Shown here piece by piece: positions 1 through 8,770 of a DNA stretch of 64,000 nt. The translations under genes were made by a program, and so were the position numbers. A model generated the notes under the pieces. The model was not told the origin of the DNA and made no database searches. It saw only the letters and a program-made list of their open reading frames with translations. The stretch is from UJ101 sp965262705 (GTDB lineage Bacteria; Bacteroidota; Bacteroidia; Flavobacteriales; UJ101). Numbering within the stretch: position 1 is the stretch's first letter; each line of letters opens with the position of its first letter. The DNA lies in contig OZ253556.1 in assembly GCA_965262705.1 (NCBI GenBank), positions 1,984,001 through 2,048,000 on the forward strand, given 5' to 3'.

Positions 1-96
1 GTAGGAGGTTGTAGCGGTGTGATACAGTGCACTTGCCTTTTTATAGACAAAAGTAAAATAATCTTTCTATTTGATTTTTTAAGTTTATACAAGAGT

Positions 97-187
97 TTTG
101 CAAAAAGTATTTTAGTTCATACAATGCAATGACTTAGGAAAATTAAATCCTACCACAACCGTTAGTTATAAAGATTTTAATTTTTGA
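97..187 (-). repeat. Degenerate copy of the dispersed GAGACC repeat
   Basis: The order of modules (GCAAAAAGT..., ATGCAATG, AAATTAAAT, CCACAACCGTTAGTTA, GATTTTAATTTTT) follows the reverse-orientation core of the intact elements, for example 38447-38633. The terminal inverted repeats are gone, so this is an old copy. Confidence 0.55.
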
Positions 188-337
188 GATATTTTTTATC
201 GCTCATTAGAGAAGTTTGATACAAGGGATCATTTATCCGCTCATTTCTTTTTTTGGAAAAGAGTTTCACCCCAAGAAAAGGGATATGCTTATATTCATAA
301 CGAACCACCCGAAAAAATACTTTAATGAATACAAATC

Positions 338-420
338 TTTACAAAAAGAATTTTGCTCGTACCACAGCGATAAAAATTAAATGCCAGCACAGCCTATGAT
401 TGTGACGATTTTAACTTTTA
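338..420 (-). repeat. Degenerate copy of the dispersed GAGACC repeat
   Basis: A second eroded reverse-orientation core: ACAAAAAGAATTTTGC, then ATAAAAATTAAATGCCAG, then ATGATTGTGACGATTTTAA. It lines up module for module with intact copies but keeps no terminal inverted repeats. Confidence 0.5.
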
Positions 421-527
421 GCATTTGCTAAATATAATAGCTTATTAAGGGGTTTAACTCTCGAAGTTTTTCTAGCATAGTTCACCATACTATTCTAATT
501 TAAAAAGCCATGATAAATTAGCCGTAT

Positions 528-557
528 CCACTAAAATATTTTCATGTATTTTAGTGG
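528..557. promoter_or_regulatory. Perfect 11-bp hairpin upstream of lysC
   Basis: CCACTAAAATA and its exact complement TATTTTAGTGG are separated by an 8-base loop. The hairpin lies about 40 bases before the lysC start codon. It is too small to be a lysine riboswitch. It could be an operator or the end of an upstream transcript; the sequence alone does not decide. Confidence 0.45.
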
Positions 558-597
558 AAAAATATTAATTTTATTTCTTCAATTAAAGTAAGAAAAA

Positions 598-1902
598 ATG
601 AAAGTTTTAAAATTTGGAGGAACTTCGATAGGAAGCGTAGAAAATATGCGTCAAGTCATGAAAATTGTAAATGATGGAGAACAAAAAATTATAGTGCTTT
701 CAGCAATGTCAGGAACAACAAATTTTTTGTTAGAACTCTTTGAATTAACTAAGAAACGCAATGAGGGTTTTTCTGTTAAAAATAAGATTAATGTATTACG
801 AGACCTTTATATTAAAGTAATTGAAGAACTTTATCAAACAGAGGTTAAAGTAAAAGCTATGCGTTTTATGCGTAATCTTTTTGGTGAAATTTACAAAGTG
901 ATTGATGAAAATCCGATAGATCTAGAAGGCTATATTTTGGCGCAGGGAGAAATTCTATCTACTCATTTATTTACTTTTCTATTAAAGGAAAATAATATTG
1001 ACGCTTCATGTATTCCGGCGTTAGAATTTATGAGAATAGCGCCGAATAGAGAGCCAGATAATTTCTTTATTAAAAAGACATTGGGTTATTATATGGAAAA
1101 GTATCCAGCAACTATTTATGTAACTCAGGGGTTTATTTGCCGGGATTTTAAGGGACGGATTACCAACCTAAAGAGGGGAGGTTCAGATTATACCGCTTCT
1201 ATTATTGGTGCTCGCATTAAGGCCGAAAACATTCAAATATGGACGGATGTGAATGGTTTCCAAAACAATGACCCTCGTTATGTTAAAAATACACAGCCTA
1301 TTTCAGAGCTATCTTTTGATGAAGCGTCAGAGTTAGCCTATTTTGGTGCAAAAATATTGCACCCTCAAACCGTTTTTCCGGCACAACAAAGAAATATTCC
1401 CGTATATTTGAAAAGTACCCTAGATCCTGAGGCGAAAGGCACACGAATATCATTAGAATCAAAGGCCAATGGGATAAAGGCTATTGCAGCTAAAGATGGC
1501 ATTATAGCCATCAAAATAAAATCAGAAAGAATGCTGAATTCTTATGGATATTTATATAAAATATTTGAAGTTTTTTCTCGTCATCAAACGATTATTGACA
1601 TGATTACAACCTCTGAGATTGCGGTATCATTGACGATTGACGATACAGAAAATCTGGATAAAATCTTGAAAGAATTAGAGGATTTTGCTCGAATAGAGAT
1701 AGATTACAATCAAAGCATTATTTGCCTGGTAGGATATGAAATTACTAAAAGTAATGATACGTATCATTTATTTGATATTTTGAAAGATTTCACCGTTCGA
1801 ATGATTTCTTATGGTGGAAGTTCTAATAATATTTCACTCTTAGTTGATACAGAAAAAAAGCCAAAAGTGTTGAATCGTTTACATGAATTGATTTTTTTTT
1901 AA
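598..1902 (+). CDS. lysC: Aspartate kinase (monofunctional)
   Basis: Phosphorylates L-aspartate with ATP, the first step toward lysine/diaminopimelate, threonine and methionine, in the cytoplasm. The N-terminus has the amino-acid kinase signature KFGGTS at residues 5-10, and a substrate-loop motif KRGGSDYTAS lies near residue 195. The last ~130 residues look like the paired ACT regulatory domains expected in the family. At 434 aa it is a normal length for a monofunctional enzyme, without the homoserine dehydrogenase domain of ThrA-type fusions. The start is the first ATG of the frame and begins directly with the kinase strand. Allosteric control by end-product amino acids is inferred from the ACT region. 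Confidence 0.93.
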   Translation: MKVLKFGGTSIGSVENMRQVMKIVNDGEQKIIVLSAMSGTTNFLLELFELTKKRNEGFSVKNKINVLRDLYIKVIEELYQTEVKVKAMRFMRNLFGEIYKVIDENPIDLEGYILAQGEILSTHLFTFLLKENNIDASCIPALEFMRIAPNREPDNFFIKKTLGYYMEKYPATIYVTQGFICRDFKGRITNLKRGGSDYTASIIGARIKAENIQIWTDVNGFQNNDPRYVKNTQPISELSFDEASELAYFGAKILHPQTVFPAQQRNIPVYLKSTLDPEAKGTRISLESKANGIKAIAAKDGIIAIKIKSERMLNSYGYLYKIFEVFSRHQTIIDMITTSEIAVSLTIDDTENLDKILKELEDFARIEIDYNQSIICLVGYEITKSNDTYHLFDILKDFTVRMISYGGSSNNISLLVDTEKKPKVLNRLHELIFF

Positions 1903-1942
1903 AAGATAAAGTTTAGCTGTTTTTGATTTATAATAAAGTATA

Positions 1943-3061
1943 ATGGCAGGCATTTACATTCATATTCCTTATTGTAAGCAGCGATGCAGTTATTGTGATT
2001 TCCATTTCTCAACGATATTAAAAACACAAGAGGCTATGGTAAAAGCAATAATAAAGGAACTGATATTAAGAAAAAGCTATATCGCCGGAGAAAAAATCGA
2101 AACCATTTATTTCGGCGGAGGTACGCCTTCTATATTATCTAATGACAGTATGGAAAAGATACTTAAGGCGATATTTTTTCATTACTCGATTATAGAAGAC
2201 GCTGAAATTACGCTGGAGGCTAACCCGGATGACTTGACTTATAACAAAATTAAGTTTCTATCCGATTCGCCAATCAATCGCCTTAGCATAGGGGTGCAAT
2301 CCTTTTTTGATGATGAATTACAATTTATGCGGCGAACACATAGTGCCCGACAGGCTGTAAAAAGCATTGAACAGGCTAAAAGAGAGGGATTTGATAATAT
2401 TACCATAGACTTGATTTACGGTATCCCCGGTATGAATCACTGGAAAGAAAATATAGCTTTTTTTCTTGATTTAAGCCTTTGCCATTTATCATCTTATGCC
2501 CTTACAGTAGAAAAGAAAACACTATTAAACCACTGGCTCAAAATAAAAAAAGTGTCGGAAATAAATGAAGAACAACAACAAGAATATTATAACTTCGCGG
2601 TAAATACTTTATCAAGGCATGATTTTGAACCCTACGAGGTCTCAAATTTTGCAAAAAATAAAAATTACTCAAAGCATAACACCAACTATTGGAAAGGCAG
2701 GCCTTATATAGGAATAGGACCGGCAGCTCACTCATATAATGGTACTTCCAGGCAATGGAACATTTCCAATAATATTAAATACATCAAAGCGATTGAGCAA
2801 AATACTATTCCGCTTGAAATAGAAAAACTTGAAAGCCGTGAAAAATATAATGAATGGATTATGCTTGGATTGAGAACGATGTGGGGCATTGATTTGAAGA
2901 AAATAAAATCATTAGGAGTTATTTATGTGAAGTATTTGTTAGAACAATCAGAACCGTATCAGGCAGATGGAAAGATGATCTTTGACGGGCTGTTTCTAAA
3001 GCTAAATCCACAATATCGTTTTTTTGCCGATGGAATTGCTGCCGATCTGTTTTTTATTTAG
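1943..3061 (+). CDS. hemW: Radical SAM heme chaperone HemW
   Basis: HemW-type radical SAM protein, formerly annotated as oxygen-independent coproporphyrinogen oxidase. Residues 11-18 carry the CxxxCxxC cluster motif (C11, C15, C18 within IPYCKQRCSYCDFH), followed by the SAM-binding GGGTPS near residue 58. The family delivers heme to respiratory enzymes, which fits the cbb3 oxidase elsewhere in the window. The length (372 aa) is normal. It follows lysC by 40 bases on the same strand. True HemN oxidases have an extended cysteine motif and are longer, so HemW is the better call. Confidence 0.9.
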   Translation: MAGIYIHIPYCKQRCSYCDFHFSTILKTQEAMVKAIIKELILRKSYIAGEKIETIYFGGGTPSILSNDSMEKILKAIFFHYSIIEDAEITLEANPDDLTYNKIKFLSDSPINRLSIGVQSFFDDELQFMRRTHSARQAVKSIEQAKREGFDNITIDLIYGIPGMNHWKENIAFFLDLSLCHLSSYALTVEKKTLLNHWLKIKKVSEINEEQQQEYYNFAVNTLSRHDFEPYEVSNFAKNKNYSKHNTNYWKGRPYIGIGPAAHSYNGTSRQWNISNNIKYIKAIEQNTIPLEIEKLESREKYNEWIMLGLRTMWGIDLKKIKSLGVIYVKYLLEQSEPYQADGKMIFDGLFLKLNPQYRFFADGIAADLFFI

Positions 3062-3073
3062 CTAACAGTTTCT

Positions 3074-3081
3074 TACTTTTG
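3074..3081 (+). promoter_or_regulatory. TAnnTTTG -7 box for the DUF4153 gene
   Basis: TACTTTTG matches the Bacteroidota -7 consensus TAnnTTTG. It overlaps the GTG at 3081, so transcription would begin inside the longest possible reading frame. This supports the ATG at 3099 as the real start. No clear -33 TTG is seen. Confidence 0.5.
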
Positions 3082-3098
3082 TGAAAATAGAACCCAGG

Positions 3099-4937
3099 AT
3101 GAAAAAAATCATCGCACGATTCAAAAAACTTATCTCAGTAAGTTGGCAGTATCCACTTCTTTTATTAATAGCTTTTTTAAGTTCAATAGCTCTTATTTTA
3201 AGTGTAAAAACGAATGATTTCATTTGGAATAAGATAGGAGTAGTTTGTATTACCGGAATTCCGTTAATTTTCGCGCTTATAATGCTTGAGCAGCGCTTAA
3301 AGAAGAAATTTATTTTTCAGTTTTTAGGATTATTATTTCTTATAGGGTTTTACTTTCTCTTATTCCGTGAAGGAGATCAGAAGAGTTTTACAGAGATTCA
3401 AACATTTATTATCTTAGTTGTCTTCATATTATATCATTTATTAGTAGCTTTTATAGCATATTTTAGAATCAAAAACCAGCGAACTTTTTGGGAATATAAT
3501 AAATCCCTTTTTGTACATATTGTTTTAGCAGTTTTGTTTTCAGGAGTTTTAGTCCTTGGCATTGAATTAGCTCTTGCGGCGATTGAAAATTTATTTCAAC
3601 TTAATTTTATAACTAATCTTCACCTCTATGTCGCCATCTTTATAAGTTGCTTTGGTAGTTGTTTTATCTTTCTTATTTTTATTGGCAACGGGTTGCCCAC
3701 TCTTGAAGAAAGCAAACCATTTCCTATGATATTAAAGTTCTTTGTTAAGTTTATTTTAATCCCTTTGCTTATCGTTTATAGCTTTATTCTATATGTTTAT
3801 TTTTTCAAAATTATTTTCTCATGGGAATTACCCCGAGGATGGATCTCTTATATGATTATCGCTTACAGTTTGCTTGGTATTATAACATTACTCCTTGTAT
3901 ATCCATTAAAAAAAGATATTGCAGGATGGGTACAGGTTTTTCAAAAATGTTTTTACTATACACTTATTCCACTAATTATATTATTAATTATTGCAATATC
4001 TAAGCGCATTTCAGATTATGGAATTACCGAGAATCGTTACTATGTTTTACTATTGACTATTTGGTTAACATTGATTGTTAGCTATTTTATATTCAAAAAA
4101 GCTCCAAATATAAGTTTCATTCCGAAAAGTTTATTTCTTCTCGGCATACTTTCCCTCACGCTTCCTTTCATTAATATATTTTCGACTTCCGAGCGGAGCC
4201 AATTTTACCAATTCTATAAAATACTGCAGGATAATCAACTATTAAAAAATGAAAAAATTAACTTTGCGTCCGTTGTGCAAGATTCTATTGTAGAGGAAAT
4301 TACAGATAAAGTAAAGTTTTTTGCCACACGGAAAAAACTGAAAAAAATAACTCCCTTATTTGAAAAAGAAACACACCCTATTCTAGATTCGATTCATGCT
4401 AATCCTTTATTATATTATAGAGTTCGAAGTTTATTTACTCATACTATTTATAAAAAATCTCCTACCGATACTAAAGATGATTATTCAATCCGAACTAGCA
4501 ATTTTAATCAAAAGTCTATTTATGTTAAAGGATATACCTATGCCTGCCGATTTTTTTCAACACCTCAATCAACTTTTCTCTTAGAGAAAGACTCTTTAAA
4601 AATTATTCAAAAGAAAAATAGTATAAATATTGAACTAATTCAAGATGAAAAGAGCGTTTTTTATAATTTAAAGCCCTTTGTAAAGAAAACCCTTACCGAT
4701 TGTATCGCCCGGAAAATAACAGAAATTCAAGGCGATCGATTTATCTATGAATTTGATTTAAGTAATTATCATTTTAAGCTACTTATTAGTAATATGTCTC
4801 AAAGCATAAGTTTGGAAAAGCTAAAAACGCAACAGAAAGAAAAGCAATACAAAATGAGTGGATTACTTCTTTCTAGAAGAAAGAGAAAGCCCTCTCAAGC
4901 GCTAAAAAAAATATCACTGGTAGAGAGTAGTAATTAA
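3099..4937 (+). CDS. DUF4153 family polytopic membrane protein
   Basis: A 612-aa protein whose first ~370 residues form about ten to twelve hydrophobic segments; the last ~240 residues are hydrophilic and basic. The segment RTFWEYNKSLFVHIVLA followed by an LALAAIENLF helix is typical of DUF4153 membrane proteins, whose function is unknown. The frame is open from a GTG at 3081, but a -7 box overlaps that codon, so the ATG at 3099 is preferred. The gene follows hemW by 37 bases and probably has its own promoter. The C-terminal part is lysine-rich. The family call is good; the role is unknown. Confidence 0.75.
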   Translation: MKKIIARFKKLISVSWQYPLLLLIAFLSSIALILSVKTNDFIWNKIGVVCITGIPLIFALIMLEQRLKKKFIFQFLGLLFLIGFYFLLFREGDQKSFTEIQTFIILVVFILYHLLVAFIAYFRIKNQRTFWEYNKSLFVHIVLAVLFSGVLVLGIELALAAIENLFQLNFITNLHLYVAIFISCFGSCFIFLIFIGNGLPTLEESKPFPMILKFFVKFILIPLLIVYSFILYVYFFKIIFSWELPRGWISYMIIAYSLLGIITLLLVYPLKKDIAGWVQVFQKCFYYTLIPLIILLIIAISKRISDYGITENRYYVLLLTIWLTLIVSYFIFKKAPNISFIPKSLFLLGILSLTLPFINIFSTSERSQFYQFYKILQDNQLLKNEKINFASVVQDSIVEEITDKVKFFATRKKLKKITPLFEKETHPILDSIHANPLLYYRVRSLFTHTIYKKSPTDTKDDYSIRTSNFNQKSIYVKGYTYACRFFSTPQSTFLLEKDSLKIIQKKNSINIELIQDEKSVFYNLKPFVKKTLTDCIARKITEIQGDRFIYEFDLSNYHFKLLISNMSQSISLEKLKTQQKEKQYKMSGLLLSRRKRKPSQALKKISLVESSN

Positions 4938-4945
4938 AAAGGAAA

Positions 4946-5383
4946 TCACTCATGTTTTTCATCGTCAAAAACTTCTATTTTAGTATTTTTTTCGATTAAA
5001 TTAGTAAACTTACCGTTAAATTGAGTTGCTTTAACACTATGGTTATCAATCCAATGATAGTTTCCTCCTCGTGGCTTTCCCATTAATAAAGTATGATATT
5101 TAAATCCACATTTCTTTAACCACTTTTCTGTTATTTTCCGATGTTCTTCAGTCCTTGAAGTAAAAAAGCAAATACGATGTCCTTGCTCATACCATTTATT
5201 AATCATTTTTAAAGCGTCTGGATAATAATTTGCTGTAATCATCCTATCTGGTTCTTCGTTAGGAATGTCATCTCCGATAGTCCCATCAATATCAATCAAA
5301 TAATTTTTAAACTTATCCAGTAAAACGGGACTTATTTTTTGTCCTTTTTTTATTCTATTGATTAACAAATCTTCTTTTTTCAT
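4946..5383 (-). CDS. HAD-like phosphatase, small
   Basis: A 145-aa protein with the three HAD motifs in order: DIDGT (motif I, near residue 32), FFTSR (motif II region, near residue 74) and GKPRGGNYHWIDNHS with the catalytic lysine (motif III, near residue 103). Such small proteins occur widely in Flavobacteriia and are sometimes annotated as phosphoheptose isomerase, which the motifs do not support. The substrate is unknown. It converges on the DUF4153 gene, with 8 bases between the stops. Confidence 0.7.
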   Translation of the reverse strand: MKKEDLLINRIKKGQKISPVLLDKFKNYLIDIDGTIGDDIPNEEPDRMITANYYPDALKMINKWYEQGHRICFFTSRTEEHRKITEKWLKKCGFKYHTLLMGKPRGGNYHWIDNHSVKATQFNGKFTNLIEKNTKIEVFDDEKHE

Positions 5384-5511
5384 TTCTTTATTTCAAGATG
5401 TTATACAAATATCTGTTTTTTAGCTTATTGATAGAAAAAAACACTACGCAAACATAATAAAATTATTTTTTTAATTGAAGTCTATCAAGGGTTTTTTGTA
5501 GTCACTATCAA

Positions 5512-6831
5512 TTAGCACATTTCGTTCCTCCACTCAATACGATCCGCTTGAGCAAAGGGCCATGGAGCGCCATTATTTTCAACATTAGCCATCATCATAT
5601 TCAACTCTTTCGATGCAGAGGATTGTTCCATTACCAAAAAACGTCTTAAATCAATAATAATGGCTAACGGGTCGATAAGTACTGGACAGGCTTCAACACA
5701 AGCGTTGCATGAAGTGCATGCCCATATTTCTTCAGTGGATATGTAATTTCCAAGTAATTGTTTACCATCGGGCTCAAATTTACCGTTTCGGTCAATATTT
5801 TTACCTATCTCCTCTATTCTGTCTCGCGTATCCATCATAATTTTTCGAGGAGATAATTTTTTTCCTGTCAAATGAGCTGGACAAACCGAAGTACAACGAC
5901 CGCACTCAGTACAGGTATAAGCATTCATAAGCTGCACCCAAGTCAGGTCTATTGCATCGCTTGCTCCAAATTTTTCAGAGATACCCTGTCCCTCTTCAAT
6001 GGGTGCGGCAAAAGAATCTGTATTCGGGTTCATCATCATTTTAACTTCTTGAGTAACAGAGGGTAAATTTTCTAATTCTCCCTGGGGTCTTAATTTTGAA
6101 AAATAGGTATTGGGGAATGCCAGTAGGATGTGCAAATGTTTTGAGTAGTATAAATAATTCATGAAAAACAATATGCCGATAATATGCAGCCACCATGCAG
6201 TTCTTTCGATTAATTCGAGGCTATGCAGATTATCGGGTAGAATATTTGAGATATAATTAGAAATGGGAAAGCTGCCAACGTAGGGGTAAGTATTTAATTT
6301 TTGAAGTTTATAATCAGCGGCATTCATCGTTAAGAAAAGTAACATTAAAATTAACTCAATATATAAAATGTAATTCGCATCGTTTTTAGGAAAGCCTTTC
6401 ATCTCAGGATTCCAAAAACGTTGTATTTTTATAAAGTTCCTGCGAATCCAAAAGATAATGACCGCAGCAGTGACTAAAAATGCTAATCCTTCAAAAGAGG
6501 CGATTAAAAAGTTGTAAAATACGCCTAAAAATGAAAACAAGCGGTGTGTGCCAAGAATACCGTCTAAGATAATTTCGAGCAGCTCAATATTGATAATAAT
6601 AAACCCTGCGTAAACAAAGATATGAAGTAAGCCGGGAATAATACGTATAGTCATTTTACGTTGTCCGATGGCGATACGAAGCAAGGTTCGCCAGCGTTCT
6701 GAAGGGTGATCTTTTCGGTAAATGGGTTTACCAAGTTTAATATTTCGGATTAGTTTTTTCATGTTTCGTATAAAAAAAGCTATTCCAAAAGTTAGTAAAC
6801 CAATAAATAATATTTGAGCGAGCATATTCAT
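5512..6831 (-). CDS. Membrane-bound (Fe-S)-binding oxidoreductase subunit
   Basis: A 439-aa protein. About five transmembrane segments fill residues 1-230, and two ferredoxin-like motifs follow: CTECGRCTSVCPA and CTSCNACVEACP (residues ~295-385). This is the architecture of the membrane and 2[4Fe-4S] subunit of heterodisulfide-reductase/GlpC-like electron transfer modules. In Flavobacteriia it normally sits beside a cysteine-rich CCG-domain partner. No such gene is adjacent here: the next gene downstream is the HAD phosphatase. The electron donor and acceptor are unknown. An MCE gene lies upstream, separated by a dispersed repeat. Confidence 0.8.
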   Translation of the reverse strand: MNMLAQILFIGLLTFGIAFFIRNMKKLIRNIKLGKPIYRKDHPSERWRTLLRIAIGQRKMTIRIIPGLLHIFVYAGFIIINIELLEIILDGILGTHRLFSFLGVFYNFLIASFEGLAFLVTAAVIIFWIRRNFIKIQRFWNPEMKGFPKNDANYILYIELILMLLFLTMNAADYKLQKLNTYPYVGSFPISNYISNILPDNLHSLELIERTAWWLHIIGILFFMNYLYYSKHLHILLAFPNTYFSKLRPQGELENLPSVTQEVKMMMNPNTDSFAAPIEEGQGISEKFGASDAIDLTWVQLMNAYTCTECGRCTSVCPAHLTGKKLSPRKIMMDTRDRIEEIGKNIDRNGKFEPDGKQLLGNYISTEEIWACTSCNACVEACPVLIDPLAIIIDLRRFLVMEQSSASKELNMMMANVENNGAPWPFAQADRIEWRNEMC

Positions 6832-6869
6832 TCTCGTTGTTTGATTTTAAATCTAAAATATTACATCTT

Positions 6870-6960
6870 GAGACCGTTGCAGAACACATAAAAAAATTGA
6901 GAAAGAAAGCATCTCGCTTCGCTGACTTACATTTGTTAAAGTGCTTTTTGCAAAGGGCTC
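6870..6960 (+). repeat. Dispersed GAGACC repeat, 91 bp, with 5-bp TSD
   Basis: Begins GAGACCGTTGCAGAACACAT and ends TTTTTGCAAAGGGCTC. ATCTT occurs immediately on both sides (6865-6869 and 6961-6965), a perfect target-site duplication. The internal part is shortened relative to the 187-bp form. Confidence 0.85.
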
Positions 6961-6999
6961 ATCTTTTTTTGAAATATAACCACAAGCGGGAAGAGAGCA

Positions 7000-7995
7000 T
7001 TATTTTTTAGAAATGTCCTCTATTTTTTTGTCTTTATAAGGTTTATTTTTTCTTCCGAAAATAGAAAAGTGGACATACCTCTTAGGATTTTCCCGCAAGT
7101 CTTTAAGTAGTAAACTCAATTCTTTAGTGGCTTGCTCAAAATTATTATAAACCGATTCATCCTCAATAAGTTTTCCTAAACTTCCTTTTCCGGTTTTAAT
7201 TTTATTTATTATTTCGTTTAAGTTGGTTAATGAAGTATTTAACTTTGTTATCGCTTTATCCGGCGCTGATTGATTAATCTTTTTAACCATTTGATTGACT
7301 TGGTTTAAGGTAGCATCTATTTGATTTAAAGCCGAACGTACTTTCGTACGATTTTCAGATAATACTTCTTTAGTTTCCACACTTAGTTCATTCACGCTTT
7401 CTGAGGTTTTATACACTAAAATGGCTACTTTTTGATAAGATAAAATGGTCTTATCTAAATCTTCAATTAACTTGGATAAATTCTTTCGGTTTTCTGCATT
7501 TCCTAACTTCTTTAAAACATTTAGGGTAGAATCAATATTGACTAAAACATTTTCTAATTTATCTTTTAGAGGAATAATTTTATTGCTAAATCCCGCAACA
7601 AGATTAGGGGTTGAGACGCCGATTAAGTAATCTCCCTCTTTAACAGGCGCCCCTTTGTGTGAGAGTTCTAGTTTAATCTGTGCTCCCGACATTAAATCCG
7701 CGTCATAAATAACTGCCTTTGTGTTTTTATCAAACTTAAATTGACTATTAATCGTCATCTCTACTAATAATTTTCCTGAGGCATCGTCTGTAAAGCGAAT
7801 ACTATTTACTCGCCCTACTTTCATTCCATTAATCGTAACAGGTTTGGTAGTTTCCAGCCCGTTTACATTTTCATAAATGGCATATAAAACGATTCCTTTA
7901 TCAAAGAAATGTTTTCCTTTTAAAAAATTAATTAGAAAAATAAATCCTCCTAATGAAATTAAAGCAATAATACCTGCTTTTAAATTTTTCGACAT
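7000..7995 (-). CDS. MCE/MlaD family lipid-transport protein
   Basis: A 331-aa protein with one N-terminal transmembrane anchor (residues ~8-25) and an MCE domain (residues ~35-115, including VTINGMKVGRVNSI and ISTPNLVAG-like ends). The C-terminal half is a long helical or coiled-coil region. The family forms periplasmic phospholipid-shuttling assemblies with an MlaE permease and MlaF ATPase. Those two genes lie together about 23 kb away at 30604-32146 in this window. Partnership with them is inference. The start is the only ATG before the anchor helix. Confidence 0.85.
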   Translation of the reverse strand: MSKNLKAGIIALISLGGFIFLINFLKGKHFFDKGIVLYAIYENVNGLETTKPVTINGMKVGRVNSIRFTDDASGKLLVEMTINSQFKFDKNTKAVIYDADLMSGAQIKLELSHKGAPVKEGDYLIGVSTPNLVAGFSNKIIPLKDKLENVLVNIDSTLNVLKKLGNAENRKNLSKLIEDLDKTILSYQKVAILVYKTSESVNELSVETKEVLSENRTKVRSALNQIDATLNQVNQMVKKINQSAPDKAITKLNTSLTNLNEIINKIKTGKGSLGKLIEDESVYNNFEQATKELSLLLKDLRENPKRYVHFSIFGRKNKPYKDKKIEDISKK

Positions 7996-8051
7996 AATTT
8001 TTATTTTTGAATGAAGTAAAAGTACAAATTAATTTACTTCTTAAAAATATA

Positions 8052-8096
8052 GAGACCGTTGCATTTTTTTGCTAAAATGCTTTTTGCAACAGTCTT
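8052..8096. repeat. Minimal 45-bp dispersed repeat with TSD ATATA
   Basis: Begins GAGACCGTTGCA and ends TGCAACAGTCTT, with only ~20 bases between, so the two ends form a long hairpin. ATATA flanks both sides (8047-8051 and 8097-8101). This is the smallest clearly mobilised form. It lies just past the rplS terminator. Confidence 0.85.
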
Positions 8097-8104
8097 ATAT
8101 AAAA

Positions 8105-8136
8105 AAAAGCCCCACAGTTCAGAACCAGGGGCTTTT
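8105..8136 (-). terminator. Rho-independent terminator of rplS
   Basis: On the minus strand the stem AAAAGCCCC / GGGGCTTTT closes a 14-base loop and runs into a T tract (8101-8108 read as T). It begins one base after the rplS stop codon. Confidence 0.8.
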
Positions 8137-8137
8137 C

Positions 8138-8494
8138 TTATTTATTATGAACACGTTCTTTTATTCTTGCTTTTTTACCTTTTAGTTTTCGAAAATAGAA
8201 AATTCTCGCGCGGCGAACTTTTCCTCGTTTATTTACTTCTATCTTTTGAATTGCAGGCATATTAATTGGAAATATCCTCTCAACCCCTATCGTACCTGAT
8301 ATTTTTCTAATCGTAAAGGTTTCAGTTTGCCCACTTCCTCTTCGCTGAATAACCACCCCTTTAAAAAATTGTGTCCTTGTTTTATTTCCTTCTTTAATGT
8401 CGTAATAAACCGTTAGCGTATCTCCAGCGCCAAATTCCGGCAACTCATTCTTAACAACATATTTATCTTCGACGTATTTAACTAATGATTCCAT
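8138..8494 (-). CDS. rplS: 50S ribosomal protein L19
   Basis: A 118-aa protein matching L19 over its whole length: the GDTLTVYYDIKEGNKTRTQ region, the FKGVVIQRRGSG motif, TIRKIS and GVERIFP, and a basic C-terminus KVRRARIFYFRKLKGKKARI. It binds 23S rRNA at the 30S-50S interface. The gene is monocistronic here, with a terminator directly after it and a promoter box 66 bases upstream of the start. Confidence 0.97.
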   Translation of the reverse strand: MESLVKYVEDKYVVKNELPEFGAGDTLTVYYDIKEGNKTRTQFFKGVVIQRRGSGQTETFTIRKISGTIGVERIFPINMPAIQKIEVNKRGKVRRARIFYFRKLKGKKARIKERVHNK

Positions 8495-8560
8495 TATTTA
8501 CAATATTATACCAGAAAATGCATTACGGTTTTACCTTAGTGGTTGACCAAATTCAGGCTG

Positions 8561-8568
8561 CAAATATA
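8561..8568 (-). promoter_or_regulatory. TAnnTTTG -7 box for rplS
   Basis: On the minus strand TATATTTG lies about 67 bases before the rplS ATG. It matches the Bacteroidota -7 consensus. No convincing -33 TTG was found at the expected distance. Confidence 0.45.
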
Positions 8569-8691
8569 ATCTTTTTTTTGATTGTAAAAAATTGAGACCT
8601 TTGCATAGTTGCTCTATTTAGGACAAGTCATGAAAAAGTATCACTTTTTCTAAAGGTGGTAAGTGCAGTTTATCAGGATGCTATATATATT

Positions 8692-8731
8692 GAGACCTTT
8701 ATATTGATAGAGTGCTTTTTGCAAGGGTCTC
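8692..8731. repeat. Minimal dispersed repeat, 40 bp
   Basis: Begins GAGACCTTTATATTGATAG and ends GCAAGGGTCTC. The flanks ATATATATT and AATATATAA are complementary rather than direct repeats. A further GAGACCTTTGCATAG end without a visible partner sits at 8594. Together they fill the gap between rplS and aroE. Confidence 0.6.
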
Positions 8732-8770
8732 AATATATAATTTTCTGGTTAATAAAAATATCAATATGGA

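Larger units (their letters stand above)
1..597. other. Gene-less left edge with two decayed repeats
   Basis: No convincing ORF is present on either strand in this stretch. It holds two strongly degenerated copies of the window-wide dispersed repeat (listed separately) and a perfect hairpin just before lysC. The first ~50 bases could be the 5' flank of a gene lying outside the window, but nothing identifies it. Confidence 0.5.

Noticed and set aside
528..557. Lysine riboswitch before lysC
   Set aside because: The lysine riboswitch is ~170 nt with five stems; only one short hairpin is present.
8059..8265. 68-codon frame antisense to rplS
   Set aside because: A shadow of the ribosomal protein gene, starting in a 45-bp repeat and terminator.
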